Shown here: piece by piece, positions 51,448 to 60,133 of the stretch | Layout: every line of letters starts with the position of its first letter | How positions within the stretch are numbered: position 1 is the stretch's first letter | Assembly: GCA_900554335.1 (NCBI GenBank) | Contig: USGT01000003.1 | Location: forward strand, 62,001 to 126,000 | Reading direction: 5' to 3' | DNA: 64,000 nucleotides | DNA from: an uncultured Oscillospiraceae bacterium | GTDB lineage: Bacteria > Bacillota > Clostridia > Oscillospirales > Acutalibacteraceae | Made by a program: the position numbers and the translations under genes | Notes under the pieces: model-generated | What the model was told of the DNA's origin: nothing | The model's input: only the letters and a program-made list of their open reading frames with translations | Database searches by the model: none

Positions 51448-52524
51448 CTAAATGTAGTTTTCCCTGCAAAGCATTTCAGCAAGCAAGATAGATCCTCCGG
51501 CTGCTCCTCTTATGGTGTTGTGGCTCATGCAAATGAATTTAATGTCATATTGCGAGTCTTCTCTGAGCCTTCCCACTGAGATTCCCATGCCGTGCTCGAG
51601 GTTCCTTTCAGAAGCTATTTGCGGTCTGTCGTCTTCTTTAAAATAGGTTATAAATTTGCTCGGTGAGCTCGGGAGGCCTTGGCTTCTTGGATCGCCTTTG
51701 AAGTCTTCCCAAATCTTTATAATTTCTTCAATCTGAGCTTTTTTCTCAAACGATGCAAAAACCGCAGCTGTGTGGCCGTCAGTTACGGGAACTCTCAGGC
51801 ACTGCGAAGTTATGTTTGGGGTTTTCGAAGGAACTATTTTGCCATCTGTGATTTTGCCCCAAATTTTGAGCGGTTCTATTTCGGATTTTTCTTCTTCACC
51901 TTTTATGAAAGGAATAATATTATCTTTCATTTCCGGCCAAGAATCGAAATTTTTGCCTGCGCCCGAAATTGCTTGGTATGTGCATACTAAAACCGATTTA
52001 AGTCCAAATTTTTCGAGCGGGTAAAGCGCAGGAACAAAGCACTGAATCGAGCAGTTTGATTTAGTCGCTATGAAGCCGCGTTTCGTGCCGAGCCTTTCCT
52101 TTTGCTTTTCAATAATATTCATGTGGTCTGCGTTTAATTCAGGAATAATCATCGGAACATCTTCCGTGAGCCTGTTGGCGCTGTTGTTCGAAATAACAGG
52201 GCATTCGAGTTTTGCGTATTTTTCTTCGAGCTTTTTCGTTTCTTCTTTGCTAAGGCTGACCGCGCAGAAAACAAAATCAACTTCACCGGCGATTTTTTCA
52301 GCGTCTTTAACTGCATCCAAAACCACGATATTTCTAACGTTTTCAGGGATTGCTTTTTCCATTATCCATTTGTTTTTAACGGCGTTTTCATAGGTTTTTC
52401 CGGCAGAATTTTCGCTTGCTGCCAAAACTTTGATTTCAAACCAAGGGTGATTTTCAAGAAGTGAAATATATTTTTGGCCCACCGTTCCGGTAGCGCCGAT
52501 GATTCCAACACTGTATTTTTTCAT
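51448..52524 (-). CDS. asd: Aspartate-semialdehyde dehydrogenase, archaeal type
   Basis: Reduces aspartyl phosphate to aspartate semialdehyde. GIIGATGTVGQKY binds NADP; catalytic Cys in TKSNCSIQC; later blocks GAGKNFDSWPEM, RVPVTDGHTAAVFASF and the C-terminal HNTIRGAAGGS. The sequence belongs to the archaeal/fungal-like branch rather than the E. coli branch. First gene of asd-dapA-dapB. No SD precedes ATG 52524; a 14-codon open frame with a near-perfect SD ends 12 bases upstream, so translation may be re-initiated or controlled there. Confidence 0.93.
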   Translation of the reverse strand: MKKYSVGIIGATGTVGQKYISLLENHPWFEIKVLAASENSAGKTYENAVKNKWIMEKAIPENVRNIVVLDAVKDAEKIAGEVDFVFCAVSLSKEETKKLEEKYAKLECPVISNNSANRLTEDVPMIIPELNADHMNIIEKQKERLGTKRGFIATKSNCSIQCFVPALYPLEKFGLKSVLVCTYQAISGAGKNFDSWPEMKDNIIPFIKGEEEKSEIEPLKIWGKITDGKIVPSKTPNITSQCLRVPVTDGHTAAVFASFEKKAQIEEIIKIWEDFKGDPRSQGLPSSPSKFITYFKEDDRPQIASERNLEHGMGISVGRLREDSQYDIKFICMSHNTIRGAAGGSILLAEMLCRENYI

Positions 52525-52536
52525 AAAATTTTGAGC

Positions 52537-52581
52537 TTATGATTTTCCGGCCTTTTCTTTTAGCGATATAAATAAAATCAT
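52537..52581 (-). CDS. Possible 14-codon leader peptide of asd-dapA-dapB
   Basis: On the minus strand AAGGCGGTGA (one mismatch from full anti-SD pairing) lies 9 bases before ATG 52581, which opens a frame coding MILFISLKEKAGKS and ends 12 bases before asd. Three of 14 codons are Lys, the pathway end product. asd itself lacks an SD. Could be a leader or coupling ORF, or chance; no attenuator hairpin is seen. Confidence 0.35.
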   Translation of the reverse strand: MILFISLKEKAGKS

Positions 52582-52738
52582 TCGCTCTTCTCACCGCCTT
52601 TTGTTTACAATGATATTTTTATTTAAATTAAGCAGTTTCAAATTTATTTTGCTGCTCTAAAGCTTTATAATAACATTGTATTTAGAAATATGTCAATTTG
52701 ATTATTTAACAAAAATTAGACTAGCAAGGAGAAGAAAA

Positions 52739-53797
52739 GTGAACGAAATTAAGCATGATTTTACTAAAAAAAGCGAATTTTATTATGATTTGCCTGAAGA
52801 TTTGATAGCACAAACTCCTCTTAAAAAAAGAGATGATTCCAGGCTTATGGTCATGGAAAAATTAAGCGGTAAGCTAGCTCATGATCATTTTTATAATATT
52901 GCAGATTATTTGCAAGAAGGCGATTGCCTTATTCTTAACGACTCGAAAGTTTTGCCAGCAAGAATCTTCGGGAAAAATGTTGACACAGGAAGAATAGCGG
53001 AGTTTTTGCTTTTGAAGCAGCACGGAACGGGAATTTGGGAGTGCCTCGTTAAGCCCGGCAAGAAAGTTAAAAAAGATTTCAGTTTTATTTTCGAGGGCAC
53101 TGAAGGCGTTGTGCTCAAAGCCACGGTGAAGGACATTCTGGAAGACGGCAACAGAATAATTGAGTTTGAAGACAAAACTGATTTTTTTGCCAAGCTTGAA
53201 AAGGTAGGCCAGATGCCTCTTCCGCCTTACATAAAAGAAAAACTTAAAGACCAATCGCGCTACCAAACGATTTATGCAAAAGATTTGGGTTCGGCTGCAG
53301 CACCAACCGCAGGGCTTCATTTCACGCCTGAAGTTTTTGAAAAATTAAAGCAAAAAGGCGTAAATATTGGTTATGTTACTCTTCACGTTGGCCTTGGAAC
53401 ATTCAGGCCAGTTAAAGAAGAAAACATTGCAAACCACAAGATGCATTCTGAGTTTTTCCAGATGCCGAAAGAAACCGAAGAGCTCATTAAAAAGACTAAA
53501 GCTGCGGGCAAAAGAGTCATTTGCGTGGGAACCACAAGTTGCAGGGTTTTGGAGTCTGTTTACAGCAAATTTGGCGAGGCTAAAGCTTGCGAAATGTCTA
53601 CCGATATATTCATAAAACCGGGCTATAAATTCGGAATTATGGATGGCCTTATCACGAATTTTCACCTTCCTGAAAGCACGCTTATCATTCTGGTTTGTGC
53701 TTTTGCAGGCTACGAAAATACGCTAAATGCCTATAAGGAAGCGGTTAAAGAGAAATACAGATTTTTCAGTTTCGGCGATGCAATGATGATTTTGTAA
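52739..53797 (+). CDS. queA: S-adenosylmethionine:tRNA ribosyltransferase-isomerase
   Basis: Builds the epoxycyclopentane ring of queuosine on preQ1-tRNA made by Tgt. Family segments: FYYDLPEDLIAQTPLKKRDDSRL, LILNDSKVLPARIFG, RYQTIYAK, GSAAAPTAGLHFT, HVGLGTFRPV, HSEFF and GLITNFHLPEST. Length 352. GTG start at 52739 follows AAGGAG; the open frame upstream to 52676 has no ribosome site. Confidence 0.95.
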   Translation: MNEIKHDFTKKSEFYYDLPEDLIAQTPLKKRDDSRLMVMEKLSGKLAHDHFYNIADYLQEGDCLILNDSKVLPARIFGKNVDTGRIAEFLLLKQHGTGIWECLVKPGKKVKKDFSFIFEGTEGVVLKATVKDILEDGNRIIEFEDKTDFFAKLEKVGQMPLPPYIKEKLKDQSRYQTIYAKDLGSAAAPTAGLHFTPEVFEKLKQKGVNIGYVTLHVGLGTFRPVKEENIANHKMHSEFFQMPKETEELIKKTKAAGKRVICVGTTSCRVLESVYSKFGEAKACEMSTDIFIKPGYKFGIMDGLITNFHLPESTLIILVCAFAGYENTLNAYKEAVKEKYRFFSFGDAMMIL

Positions 53798-53816
53798 AAA
53801 AAATTTTAAAACATTA

Positions 53817-53845
53817 TTGAAATGTAATAGAGAGTGTGATATAAT
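53817..53845 (+). promoter_or_regulatory. Promoter of rpsB-tsf
   Basis: TTGAAA (53817-53822), a 17-base spacer ending in an extended -10 TGA, then TATAAT (53840-53845). Confidence 0.8.
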
Positions 53846-53849
53846 GGCT

Positions 53850-53952
53850 CTTGCGCGCTTATGCGCAAAATTACACACGCCGATTTAAAGTACTTGGTGA
53901 TTGAGCCACAGGGCTTTTGGTGTCGGCGGAGGAAAAACCAAGGAGGACTTAT
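53850..53952 (+). promoter_or_regulatory. Structured 5' leader of rpsB
   Basis: About 100 transcribed bases before the rpsB ATG. TTGCGC and GCGCAA form a first hairpin; CGCCGA (about 53880) can pair with TCGGCG (about 53925) across an arm with further internal pairing, ending next to the SD. This is consistent with an autoregulatory leader for S2, by analogy with other ribosomal-protein leaders. I cannot match it to a named family. Confidence 0.45.
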
Positions 53953-54729
53953 ATGTCAGTAGTATCAATGAAACAACTTTTAGAGGCCGGTGTTCATTTC
54001 GGACATCAAACTCGCAGATGGAATCCGAAAATGTCAAAGTACATTTTTACTCAACGTAACGGAATCCACATCATCGACCTTCAAAAAACAGTAAGAAAGC
54101 TCGATGAAGCTTACAATTTCATCAAAGAAATCACAGAAGAAGGCAAGTCTGTTCTTTTCGTTGGAACCAAAAAGCAAGCTCAAGAATCAGTTAAAGATGA
54201 AGCTATCAGATCAGGTTCTTACTATGTTAATGCTCGTTGGCTCGGCGGTATGCTTACAAACTTCTCAACTATTCGCAAAAGAGTAAGCAGACTTAACCAA
54301 CTTAAAGTTATGGAACAAGACGGAACTTTTGAGCTTCTTCCTAAAAAAGAAGTTATTAATCTTCGCCATGAAATTGAAAAACTCGAAAAATTCCTTGGCG
54401 GCGTTAAAGATATGAAAGAACTCCCGGGCGCACTTTTCGTTGTTGACCCGAAAAAAGAAAGAATTGCAGTTGCAGAAGCTAAAAAGCTTGATATTCCTGT
54501 TGTTGCAATCGTAGACACAAACTGCGACCCAGATGCAGTTGACCATGTAATTCCTGGTAACGACGATGCTATCAGAGCTGTTAAATTAATCTGCTCAGCA
54601 ATGGCAAGCGCTATCATCGAAGGAAAAGAAGGCGAAATCGTTTCTTCTGAAATCAGCGAAGAAGCTGCAGTTGAAATCGAAAAAGAAATGTTAGAAACAG
54701 CTGAAAAATCTGAATCTGAAGAAGCTTAA
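53953..54729 (+). CDS. rpsB: 30S ribosomal protein S2
   Basis: 258 residues with MKQLLEAGVHFGHQTRRWNPK, IFTQRNGIHIIDLQKT, FVGTKKQAQ, RWLGGMLTNF and DTNCDPDAVDHVIPGNDDAIR, plus an acidic C-terminal tail. ATG 53953 follows AAGGAGGAC; the frame open upstream is leader sequence. First gene of rpsB-tsf. Confidence 0.97.
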   Translation: MSVVSMKQLLEAGVHFGHQTRRWNPKMSKYIFTQRNGIHIIDLQKTVRKLDEAYNFIKEITEEGKSVLFVGTKKQAQESVKDEAIRSGSYYVNARWLGGMLTNFSTIRKRVSRLNQLKVMEQDGTFELLPKKEVINLRHEIEKLEKFLGGVKDMKELPGALFVVDPKKERIAVAEAKKLDIPVVAIVDTNCDPDAVDHVIPGNDDAIRAVKLICSAMASAIIEGKEGEIVSSEISEEAAVEIEKEMLETAEKSESEEA

Positions 54730-54756
54730 GCATATAATTTTTTTGGAGGAATATTT

Positions 54757-55671
54757 ATGAGTTTTACTGCTAAAGATGTAAAAGAACTTAGAGAAAAAAC
54801 CGGTTGCGGAATGATGGATTGCAAAAAAGCGCTTACTTCATCAAACGGCGACATGGAAAAAGCTATAGACTTTTTAAGAGAAAAGGGTCTCGCAGCTGCA
54901 GCAAAAAAATCTTCAAGAATTGCTGCTGAAGGTTTGGCAATGGCTTACACAAACGAAGATTCTTCAGTAGGGGTTGCTATAGAAGTAAACTCTGAAACAG
55001 ACTTCGTTGCAAAAAATGCTGATTTCCAAGCATTTGTTAAACTTTGCGCAGAAACCGTTATGAAGCAAAAACCGGCTTCTGTTGAAGAGCTCTTAGCTGC
55101 AAAAACAGAAAATGGCCAAACAATCGAAGCTGCACTTCAAGAAAAGATTTTAGTAATCGGCGAAAATATTAAAATCAGACGTTTCGAACTTTTAGAAGGC
55201 GTTGTTGCAAGCTATGTTCACGCAGGCGGAAAAATTGGCGTTTTGGTTAAATTTGACGTTGCTGATAAGATCGTTGTAAGCGGTGAAGCTTTCAAAACTT
55301 TCGCTAAAGACATCGCAATGCAAGTTGCAGCAGCAAGCCCAGCTTACCTCAGAAGAGAAGAAGTTCCGGCTGAAGTTTTAGAACATGAAAAGAAAATTTT
55401 GAAAGAACAAATCGTTCAAGGCGGAGCTCCTGAAAAAGTTGCAGATAAAATCCTCGAAGGAAAAATTGGCAAATACTATAAAGAAGTTTGCTTAATTGAT
55501 CAACCTTTCGTAAAAGATGGCCATATGTCAGTCGCTGATTACGCTAAAAATGTTTCTAAAGAACTTGGAACAGAAATTAAAATTGAAGCTTTCGTAAGAT
55601 TCGAAAAAGGCCAAGGCCTTGAGAAAAAAGAAGACAACTTTGCTGACGAAGTTGCTGGAATGATTAAATAA
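54757..55671 (+). CDS. tsf: Elongation factor Ts
   Basis: Guanine-nucleotide exchange factor for EF-Tu. N-terminal UBA-like domain (KELREKTGCGMMDCKKAL), the TDFVA motif (NSETDFVAKN) that contacts EF-Tu, IGVLVKFD core segments, and the C-terminal QPFVKD. 304 residues. SD TTTGGAGG. 27 bases after rpsB. Confidence 0.97.
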   Translation: MSFTAKDVKELREKTGCGMMDCKKALTSSNGDMEKAIDFLREKGLAAAAKKSSRIAAEGLAMAYTNEDSSVGVAIEVNSETDFVAKNADFQAFVKLCAETVMKQKPASVEELLAAKTENGQTIEAALQEKILVIGENIKIRRFELLEGVVASYVHAGGKIGVLVKFDVADKIVVSGEAFKTFAKDIAMQVAAASPAYLRREEVPAEVLEHEKKILKEQIVQGGAPEKVADKILEGKIGKYYKEVCLIDQPFVKDGHMSVADYAKNVSKELGTEIKIEAFVRFEKGQGLEKKEDNFADEVAGMIK

Positions 55672-55705
55672 TTAAAAGTTTGATTCTTTAATAAGGCGGC
55701 GTTTA

Positions 55706-56986
55706 ATGGTTAAGCTAGATTTGAAATATTTGAAAAATTTTATAAACGATTCGGACGTTGAATTTTTTGAAGAAAAACTAAAAGATGCTCATGAAAAGCT
55801 TCACAATCTGGATGATTTATCAAATGGAAAAGGTTGGCTTGAGTTACCTGAAAAATTCTCCGAAGATGATATTTTGAAAATTGAAAATGCAGCTCGTGAA
55901 ATAAAATCGAAGTGCGATGTTTTCATAGTCATTGGGATTGGCGGCTCTTATTTAGGCGCCAAAGCTGGAATAGAATTTTTAAAGCCTAAATATTTGGGTT
56001 TTGAATCTGCTCCTGAGGTGGTTTTCGCAGGAAACACAATGAGCTCGTTTGAAACAAGCAAAATCATTGAAATTTGCAAAAATAAAGACGTTTGCCTGAA
56101 TGTTATTTCGAAATCCGGGTCTACGCTGGAATGTGCTTTAACTTTCAGAATTTTGAGGAATATTCTTGAAAATAAATATGGGAAAGATGAAGCCAGCAGA
56201 AGAATTTATTGCACGACTGACCCTGAAAAAGGTTTGTTGAAGGAAATGTCACTTAAAAATGGCTATAAAACTTTTGACATTCCTTCCAGCGTGGGCGGAA
56301 GATACTCGGTTCTCACTGCCGTGGGTCTTTTGCCTCTGGCGGTGGCCGGCGCAAACATCAGAGAAATTTTAAATGGCGCGAAAAGTGCTTGTGAGAAATA
56401 CAAATATTTAAGCGCTGAAAACGAATGCTATAAATATGCTGTTTTAAGAAATGCACTTTATAATAAAGGAAAAGTCATTGAGTTGATGGCAGGTTATGAG
56501 CCCTGGATGAAATGTTTTTTTGAGTGGTGGAGGCAACTTTTTGGTGAAAGTGAAGGAAAATCCGGAAAAGGAATTTTTCCATCTTCCGTGGTGTTTTCTA
56601 CGGATCTTCATTCGATGGGTCAGTTCATTCAAGAAGGCAGCAAGATTTTGTTCGAAACAGTCATAACAGTTAAAAATAACATGCAAAATGTGGTTATACC
56701 GCATGAAATTGATAACATAGATAATCTCAATTATCTTGCAGGAAAAAGCATGAAATTTATTAATGATAAGGCTTTTGAGGGGACAATTGCTGCTCATGTT
56801 GATGGTGGCGTGCCTAATATTCACATAGAAATTGACGGCTCTGATGAATATAATTTAGGTTATATTATATATTTTTTTGAAAAAGCTTGTGCTATTTCGG
56901 CATATATTTTGGGCGTTAATCCGTTTAATCAGCCTGGTGTGGAAGCCTATAAAAAGAATATGTTTTCTTTGCTTGGCCGACAATAA
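55706..56986 (+). CDS. pgi: Glucose-6-phosphate isomerase
   Basis: Interconverts glucose 6-phosphate and fructose 6-phosphate. Short bacterial form (426 residues) with GIGGSYLGAKAGIEFL, SKSGSTLE, GGRYSVLTAVGLLPLA, GESEGKSGKGIFP and the C-terminal NQPGVEAYKKNMF (catalytic Lys). ATG 55706 follows AAGGCGGCG. It occupies the place after tsf where pyrH/frr are common, so it may be read from the rpsB promoter. Confidence 0.95.
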   Translation: MVKLDLKYLKNFINDSDVEFFEEKLKDAHEKLHNLDDLSNGKGWLELPEKFSEDDILKIENAAREIKSKCDVFIVIGIGGSYLGAKAGIEFLKPKYLGFESAPEVVFAGNTMSSFETSKIIEICKNKDVCLNVISKSGSTLECALTFRILRNILENKYGKDEASRRIYCTTDPEKGLLKEMSLKNGYKTFDIPSSVGGRYSVLTAVGLLPLAVAGANIREILNGAKSACEKYKYLSAENECYKYAVLRNALYNKGKVIELMAGYEPWMKCFFEWWRQLFGESEGKSGKGIFPSSVVFSTDLHSMGQFIQEGSKILFETVITVKNNMQNVVIPHEIDNIDNLNYLAGKSMKFINDKAFEGTIAAHVDGGVPNIHIEIDGSDEYNLGYIIYFFEKACAISAYILGVNPFNQPGVEAYKKNMFSLLGRQ

Positions 56987-56988
56987 TA

Positions 56989-57017
56989 TTGACAAAATGC
57001 AGAATTTGTTTTATAAT
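56989..57017 (+). promoter_or_regulatory. Perfect consensus promoter before rpmF
   Basis: TTGACA (56989-56994), 17 bases, TATAAT (57012-57017). The -35 box begins two bases after the pgi stop codon. A leader of about 100 bases precedes rpmF. Confidence 0.9.
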
Positions 57018-57126
57018 AAATTTACTTTAAGTTTATGTAGCCTTTTGCATTGGTGGTTTAGCAAAAATATATAAATTAAGTTGAAAGTAAAATTAAATAG
57101 TTTGCAGAAGGGTAGGTGTTCAGATT

Positions 57127-57312
57127 ATGGCAATAGTACCTAAAAGAAAGACTTCTAAAGCAAGAAGAAATTCAAGACGTTCAAACGTTTGGAAACTTGA
57201 GGCTCCAGCACTCAGCCGTTGCGGAAAATGCGGAGGACTCAAATTAGTTCACAGAGTTTGCAGCAGCTGCGGCTACTACAAAGACAGAGAAGTTATTAAA
57301 AAAGAGGCATAA
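57127..57312 (+). CDS. rpmF: 50S ribosomal protein L32
   Basis: A 61-residue basic protein, MAIVPKRKTSKARRNSRRS at the start, with the zinc-binding pair CGKC and CSSC. The DUF177 gene that usually precedes rpmF is absent here, and plsX does not follow. Confidence 0.97.
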   Translation: MAIVPKRKTSKARRNSRRSNVWKLEAPALSRCGKCGGLKLVHRVCSSCGYYKDREVIKKEA

Positions 57313-57365
57313 GCCTGATTATAGTGTAACTTTTAGAGGAGGAGCGATCCTTCTCTATTTTCTTA

Positions 57366-57390
57366 AAGCTGCTTTCAAAAGCAGTTTTGC
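57366..57390 (+). terminator. Possible weak terminator/attenuator between rpmF and der
   Basis: CTGCTT pairs with AAGCAG around a four-base loop, followed by TTTTGCG. Short stem and short T run. Confidence 0.35.
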
Positions 57391-57410
57391 GCATGAAAGG
57401 AAGGGTAAAA

Positions 57411-58751
57411 ATGTCAAAACCAGTTGTAGCTTTTGTCGGCAGACCTAATGTTGGCAAATCTACACTTTTCAATAAATTAAGCGGCAAAAGGATTTCTATT
57501 GTGGATGATATGCCGGGAGTTACGCGCGACAGAGTTTACTCGGAATGCGAATGGAGAGGCAGAAAAATTTCTCTTATCGATACCGGGGGAATTGAAATAA
57601 GCGGCGCGGAAGATATTATTTCGAAGGCTATTAAATCTCAAGCGGAAATCGCGATAGACGTCGCAGACGTTATAGTTTTTGTTGTTGATGGAAAAGTTGG
57701 AATGGCTTTGGGCGATGAAGAAATTGCAAATGTTCTGAAAAGATCTGGCAAACCTGTTATCGTTTGTGTTAATAAGCTTGATAAAGTTGGAAATGAAAAC
57801 TATAATTTGTATGAATTTTACAATTTAGGCCTTGGAGAACCTATAGCAGTTTCGTCCGTTCATGGCCACGGAACAGGCGATTTGCTTGATGAAGTTTTTA
57901 AATATTTACCTGAAAGTAACGCCGCTGATGACGAAAGTTATATTTCGGTTGCGGTTATCGGGAAACCTAATGTTGGAAAATCTTCGCTTATTAACCGCAT
58001 TTCTGGAAGCGAAAGAAGCATTGTTTCTGATATTGCGGGCACTACGAGGGACACAATTGATAGTGCAGTGATTAATAATCACGGAAAATATAATTTTATC
58101 GACACGGCGGGAATCAGAAGACGCAGTAAAGTTAACGAAAAGGTGGAAAAATACAGCGTAATTCGCGCTGGAATGGCAATTGAACGTTCTGACGTTTGCG
58201 TTATTATGATTGACGCTAAAGAAGGCGCCACTGAGCAGGACACCAAAGTTGCGGGCCTTGCGCACGAAGCCGGGAAAGCTTGCATTATCGCGGTTAACAA
58301 GTGGGATGCGATTGCGAAAGAAACTAAAACTTTGGAAAATTACAAAAGAAAAATCAAAGAGAAATTCAATTTCATGTCTTACGCTCCTGTTTTGTTTATT
58401 TCTGCCAAAACAGGTCAACGCATCGAAGATTTATTTGAGCTTATAAACAAAGTAAGTGAGTATAATTCAATGAGAGTTTCAACGGGCGTTTTGAACGAGG
58501 TTCTTTCAAGGGCAGTCGTGAAAACTCCTCCACCGAGCCATAAAGGCAAAAAACTCAAGATTTACTACATGACTCAAGTAAGTGTTAAGCCGCCAACATT
58601 CGTGTTTTTTGTGAACAAGGCTGAATTATTCCACTTTTCTTATCAGCATTATATCGAAAATAACCTTAGAGAAACTTTTGGTTTTGTTGGAACGCCTATA
58701 CATTTTGTTATAAGAGAAAAGGGCGAGAATAGTTTTGAACCTAAAATATAA
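57411..58751 (+). CDS. der: Ribosome-associated GTPase Der (EngA)
   Basis: A double-G-domain GTPase for 50S assembly, 446 residues. Domain 1: GRPNVGKSTLFN, DTGG, NKLD. Domain 2: GKPNVGKSSLIN, DTAG, NKWD. A KH-like C-terminal domain follows (VLNEVLSRAV, PPTFVFFVN). ATG 57411 follows AAGGAAGGG; the upstream frame start at 57387 is not supported by an SD. Confidence 0.96.
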   Translation: MSKPVVAFVGRPNVGKSTLFNKLSGKRISIVDDMPGVTRDRVYSECEWRGRKISLIDTGGIEISGAEDIISKAIKSQAEIAIDVADVIVFVVDGKVGMALGDEEIANVLKRSGKPVIVCVNKLDKVGNENYNLYEFYNLGLGEPIAVSSVHGHGTGDLLDEVFKYLPESNAADDESYISVAVIGKPNVGKSSLINRISGSERSIVSDIAGTTRDTIDSAVINNHGKYNFIDTAGIRRRSKVNEKVEKYSVIRAGMAIERSDVCVIMIDAKEGATEQDTKVAGLAHEAGKACIIAVNKWDAIAKETKTLENYKRKIKEKFNFMSYAPVLFISAKTGQRIEDLFELINKVSEYNSMRVSTGVLNEVLSRAVVKTPPPSHKGKKLKIYYMTQVSVKPPTFVFFVNKAELFHFSYQHYIENNLRETFGFVGTPIHFVIREKGENSFEPKI

Positions 58752-58768
58752 AGTTGGGAGAGGCATTG

Positions 58769-59449
58769 ATGTTTGAATTTTTGGAAAAATATTGGTTGCC
58801 GCTGCTGTTTAATATGATTGTGGCTTATCTTATCGGGGGGATAAACTCCTCGATCGTTGCCACGAAATTTTTGGGAATAAAAGAAGACATCAGGAACCTT
58901 GGAAGCGGCAATGCGGGTTTCACGAATGCGCTTAGAACGATGGGCAAAAAAGTTGCTATTTTAGCTTTTGTCGGAGACTTCACTAAAGGAGTTCTGGCGG
59001 TGTTTTTGGGAATAAGAATCGCTTCGATGGACTACATCACGGATTCTTCGCTTTTGACTATAAAAATTTTTGCTTACACGGCCGCTTTGATGTGCGTTTT
59101 GGGGCATGTTTACCCTTGCTTTTTTGGTTTCAGAGGCGGCAAAGGAATTTTAACGGCTTGGGCTTCTTCACTTTTGATTGATTGGCGCGTGTTTTTGATT
59201 CTTATCACCGTGTTTTTGATCGTTTTTGCATGCACTAAAGTCGTTTCGATTGCTTCGATTTGCGCGGCGATGAGCTTCCCGATAGCCAGCTTTATTGTTA
59301 GCTATTTGACTGCTCCAACTGCGGAAGTTATTGTTTCAGTGGCTTTTTCTTTCGTGATGGGCCTAATTGTGATTATCAAGCACAAGAGCAACATAATTCG
59401 AATTTTAAACGGCACGGAAAAGAAAATTTCGATTAATAAGGTGAATTAA
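58769..59449 (+). CDS. plsY: Acyl-phosphate:glycerol-3-phosphate acyltransferase PlsY
   Basis: Membrane enzyme for the first acyl transfer in phospholipid synthesis, using acyl-phosphate. 226 residues with about seven helices and the three PlsY motifs: GGINSS (usual GSIP/S), GSGNAGFTNALRTMGKK, and GHVYPCFFGFRGGKG. ATG 58769 follows GGGAGAGG. 17 bases after der. PlsX, its usual partner, is not in the window. Confidence 0.93.
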   Translation: MFEFLEKYWLPLLFNMIVAYLIGGINSSIVATKFLGIKEDIRNLGSGNAGFTNALRTMGKKVAILAFVGDFTKGVLAVFLGIRIASMDYITDSSLLTIKIFAYTAALMCVLGHVYPCFFGFRGGKGILTAWASSLLIDWRVFLILITVFLIVFACTKVVSIASICAAMSFPIASFIVSYLTAPTAEVIVSVAFSFVMGLIVIIKHKSNIIRILNGTEKKISINKVN

Positions 59450-59450
59450 A

Positions 59451-60113
59451 ATGAAATCATACACCATAAATTTAATACGTCACGGCATGACGGAAGCTAA
59501 CCTCAGCGGGGCTTATGCTGGAGCGACTGATATTCCCATTTGCGACGAAGGCAAGAAAAAACTTCTCGATCTCAGAGAAAAGCATGATTACCCAAAGGCG
59601 GAAATTTACCTTAGCAGCCCGCTTAAAAGGTGCATTCAAACGTGCGAGGTTTTGTACCCTGGCGTTAAACCGCAAATTATTGACGGCCTTAAAGAATGGA
59701 ATTTCGGAAGATGGGAAGGGAAGACGCCTGCTGAGCTTCTTGAAGATAAAGAATATTCCGAGTGGATTAAAAGCGGCCGCCAAGGAATGATTCCAAGCGG
59801 CGAAAGCGCGCAAGATTTTGGAAATAGAATTTGCGAGTGTTTTGAATCGATTGTTTATTCGATGATTAGCCAAGGCGTGAGCAGCGCAAATATTTTCACT
59901 CATGGTGGCGTTATCATGAGCATTTTGGCGACTTATGGCATCCCGAGAGCTGACTTTTTTGATTGGATTGTAGATAATGGTTGCGGTTATTCGATTAGAA
60001 TAATGCCGAGCCTTTGGATGAGGGACAGGGTTGCTGAGGTTTTCGGGAAGGTGCCTGAAGGCGCGGAAAACAAAATTAGCGGAAAATTTAAAGATTTGAT
60101 AGAAAGCAAGTAA
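59451..60113 (+). CDS. Histidine phosphatase (phosphoglycerate mutase-like)
   Basis: A 220-residue branch-1 histidine phosphatase: phosphohistidine motif LIRHGMTEAN, SSPLKRCIQT with the second Arg, the EWNFGRWEGK loop, and the second catalytic His in FTHGGVI. Substrate undetermined; GpmB/CobC/PhoE-like members cannot be told apart here. It starts one base after the plsY stop. Confidence 0.88.
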   Translation: MKSYTINLIRHGMTEANLSGAYAGATDIPICDEGKKKLLDLREKHDYPKAEIYLSSPLKRCIQTCEVLYPGVKPQIIDGLKEWNFGRWEGKTPAELLEDKEYSEWIKSGRQGMIPSGESAQDFGNRICECFESIVYSMISQGVSSANIFTHGGVIMSILATYGIPRADFFDWIVDNGCGYSIRIMPSLWMRDRVAEVFGKVPEGAENKISGKFKDLIESK

Positions 60114-60133
60114 AATAAGGAGGAAAATTTTAA

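Noticed and set aside
52525..52640. Lysine riboswitch upstream of asd
   Set aside because: The conserved L-box core is absent and the leader is too short.
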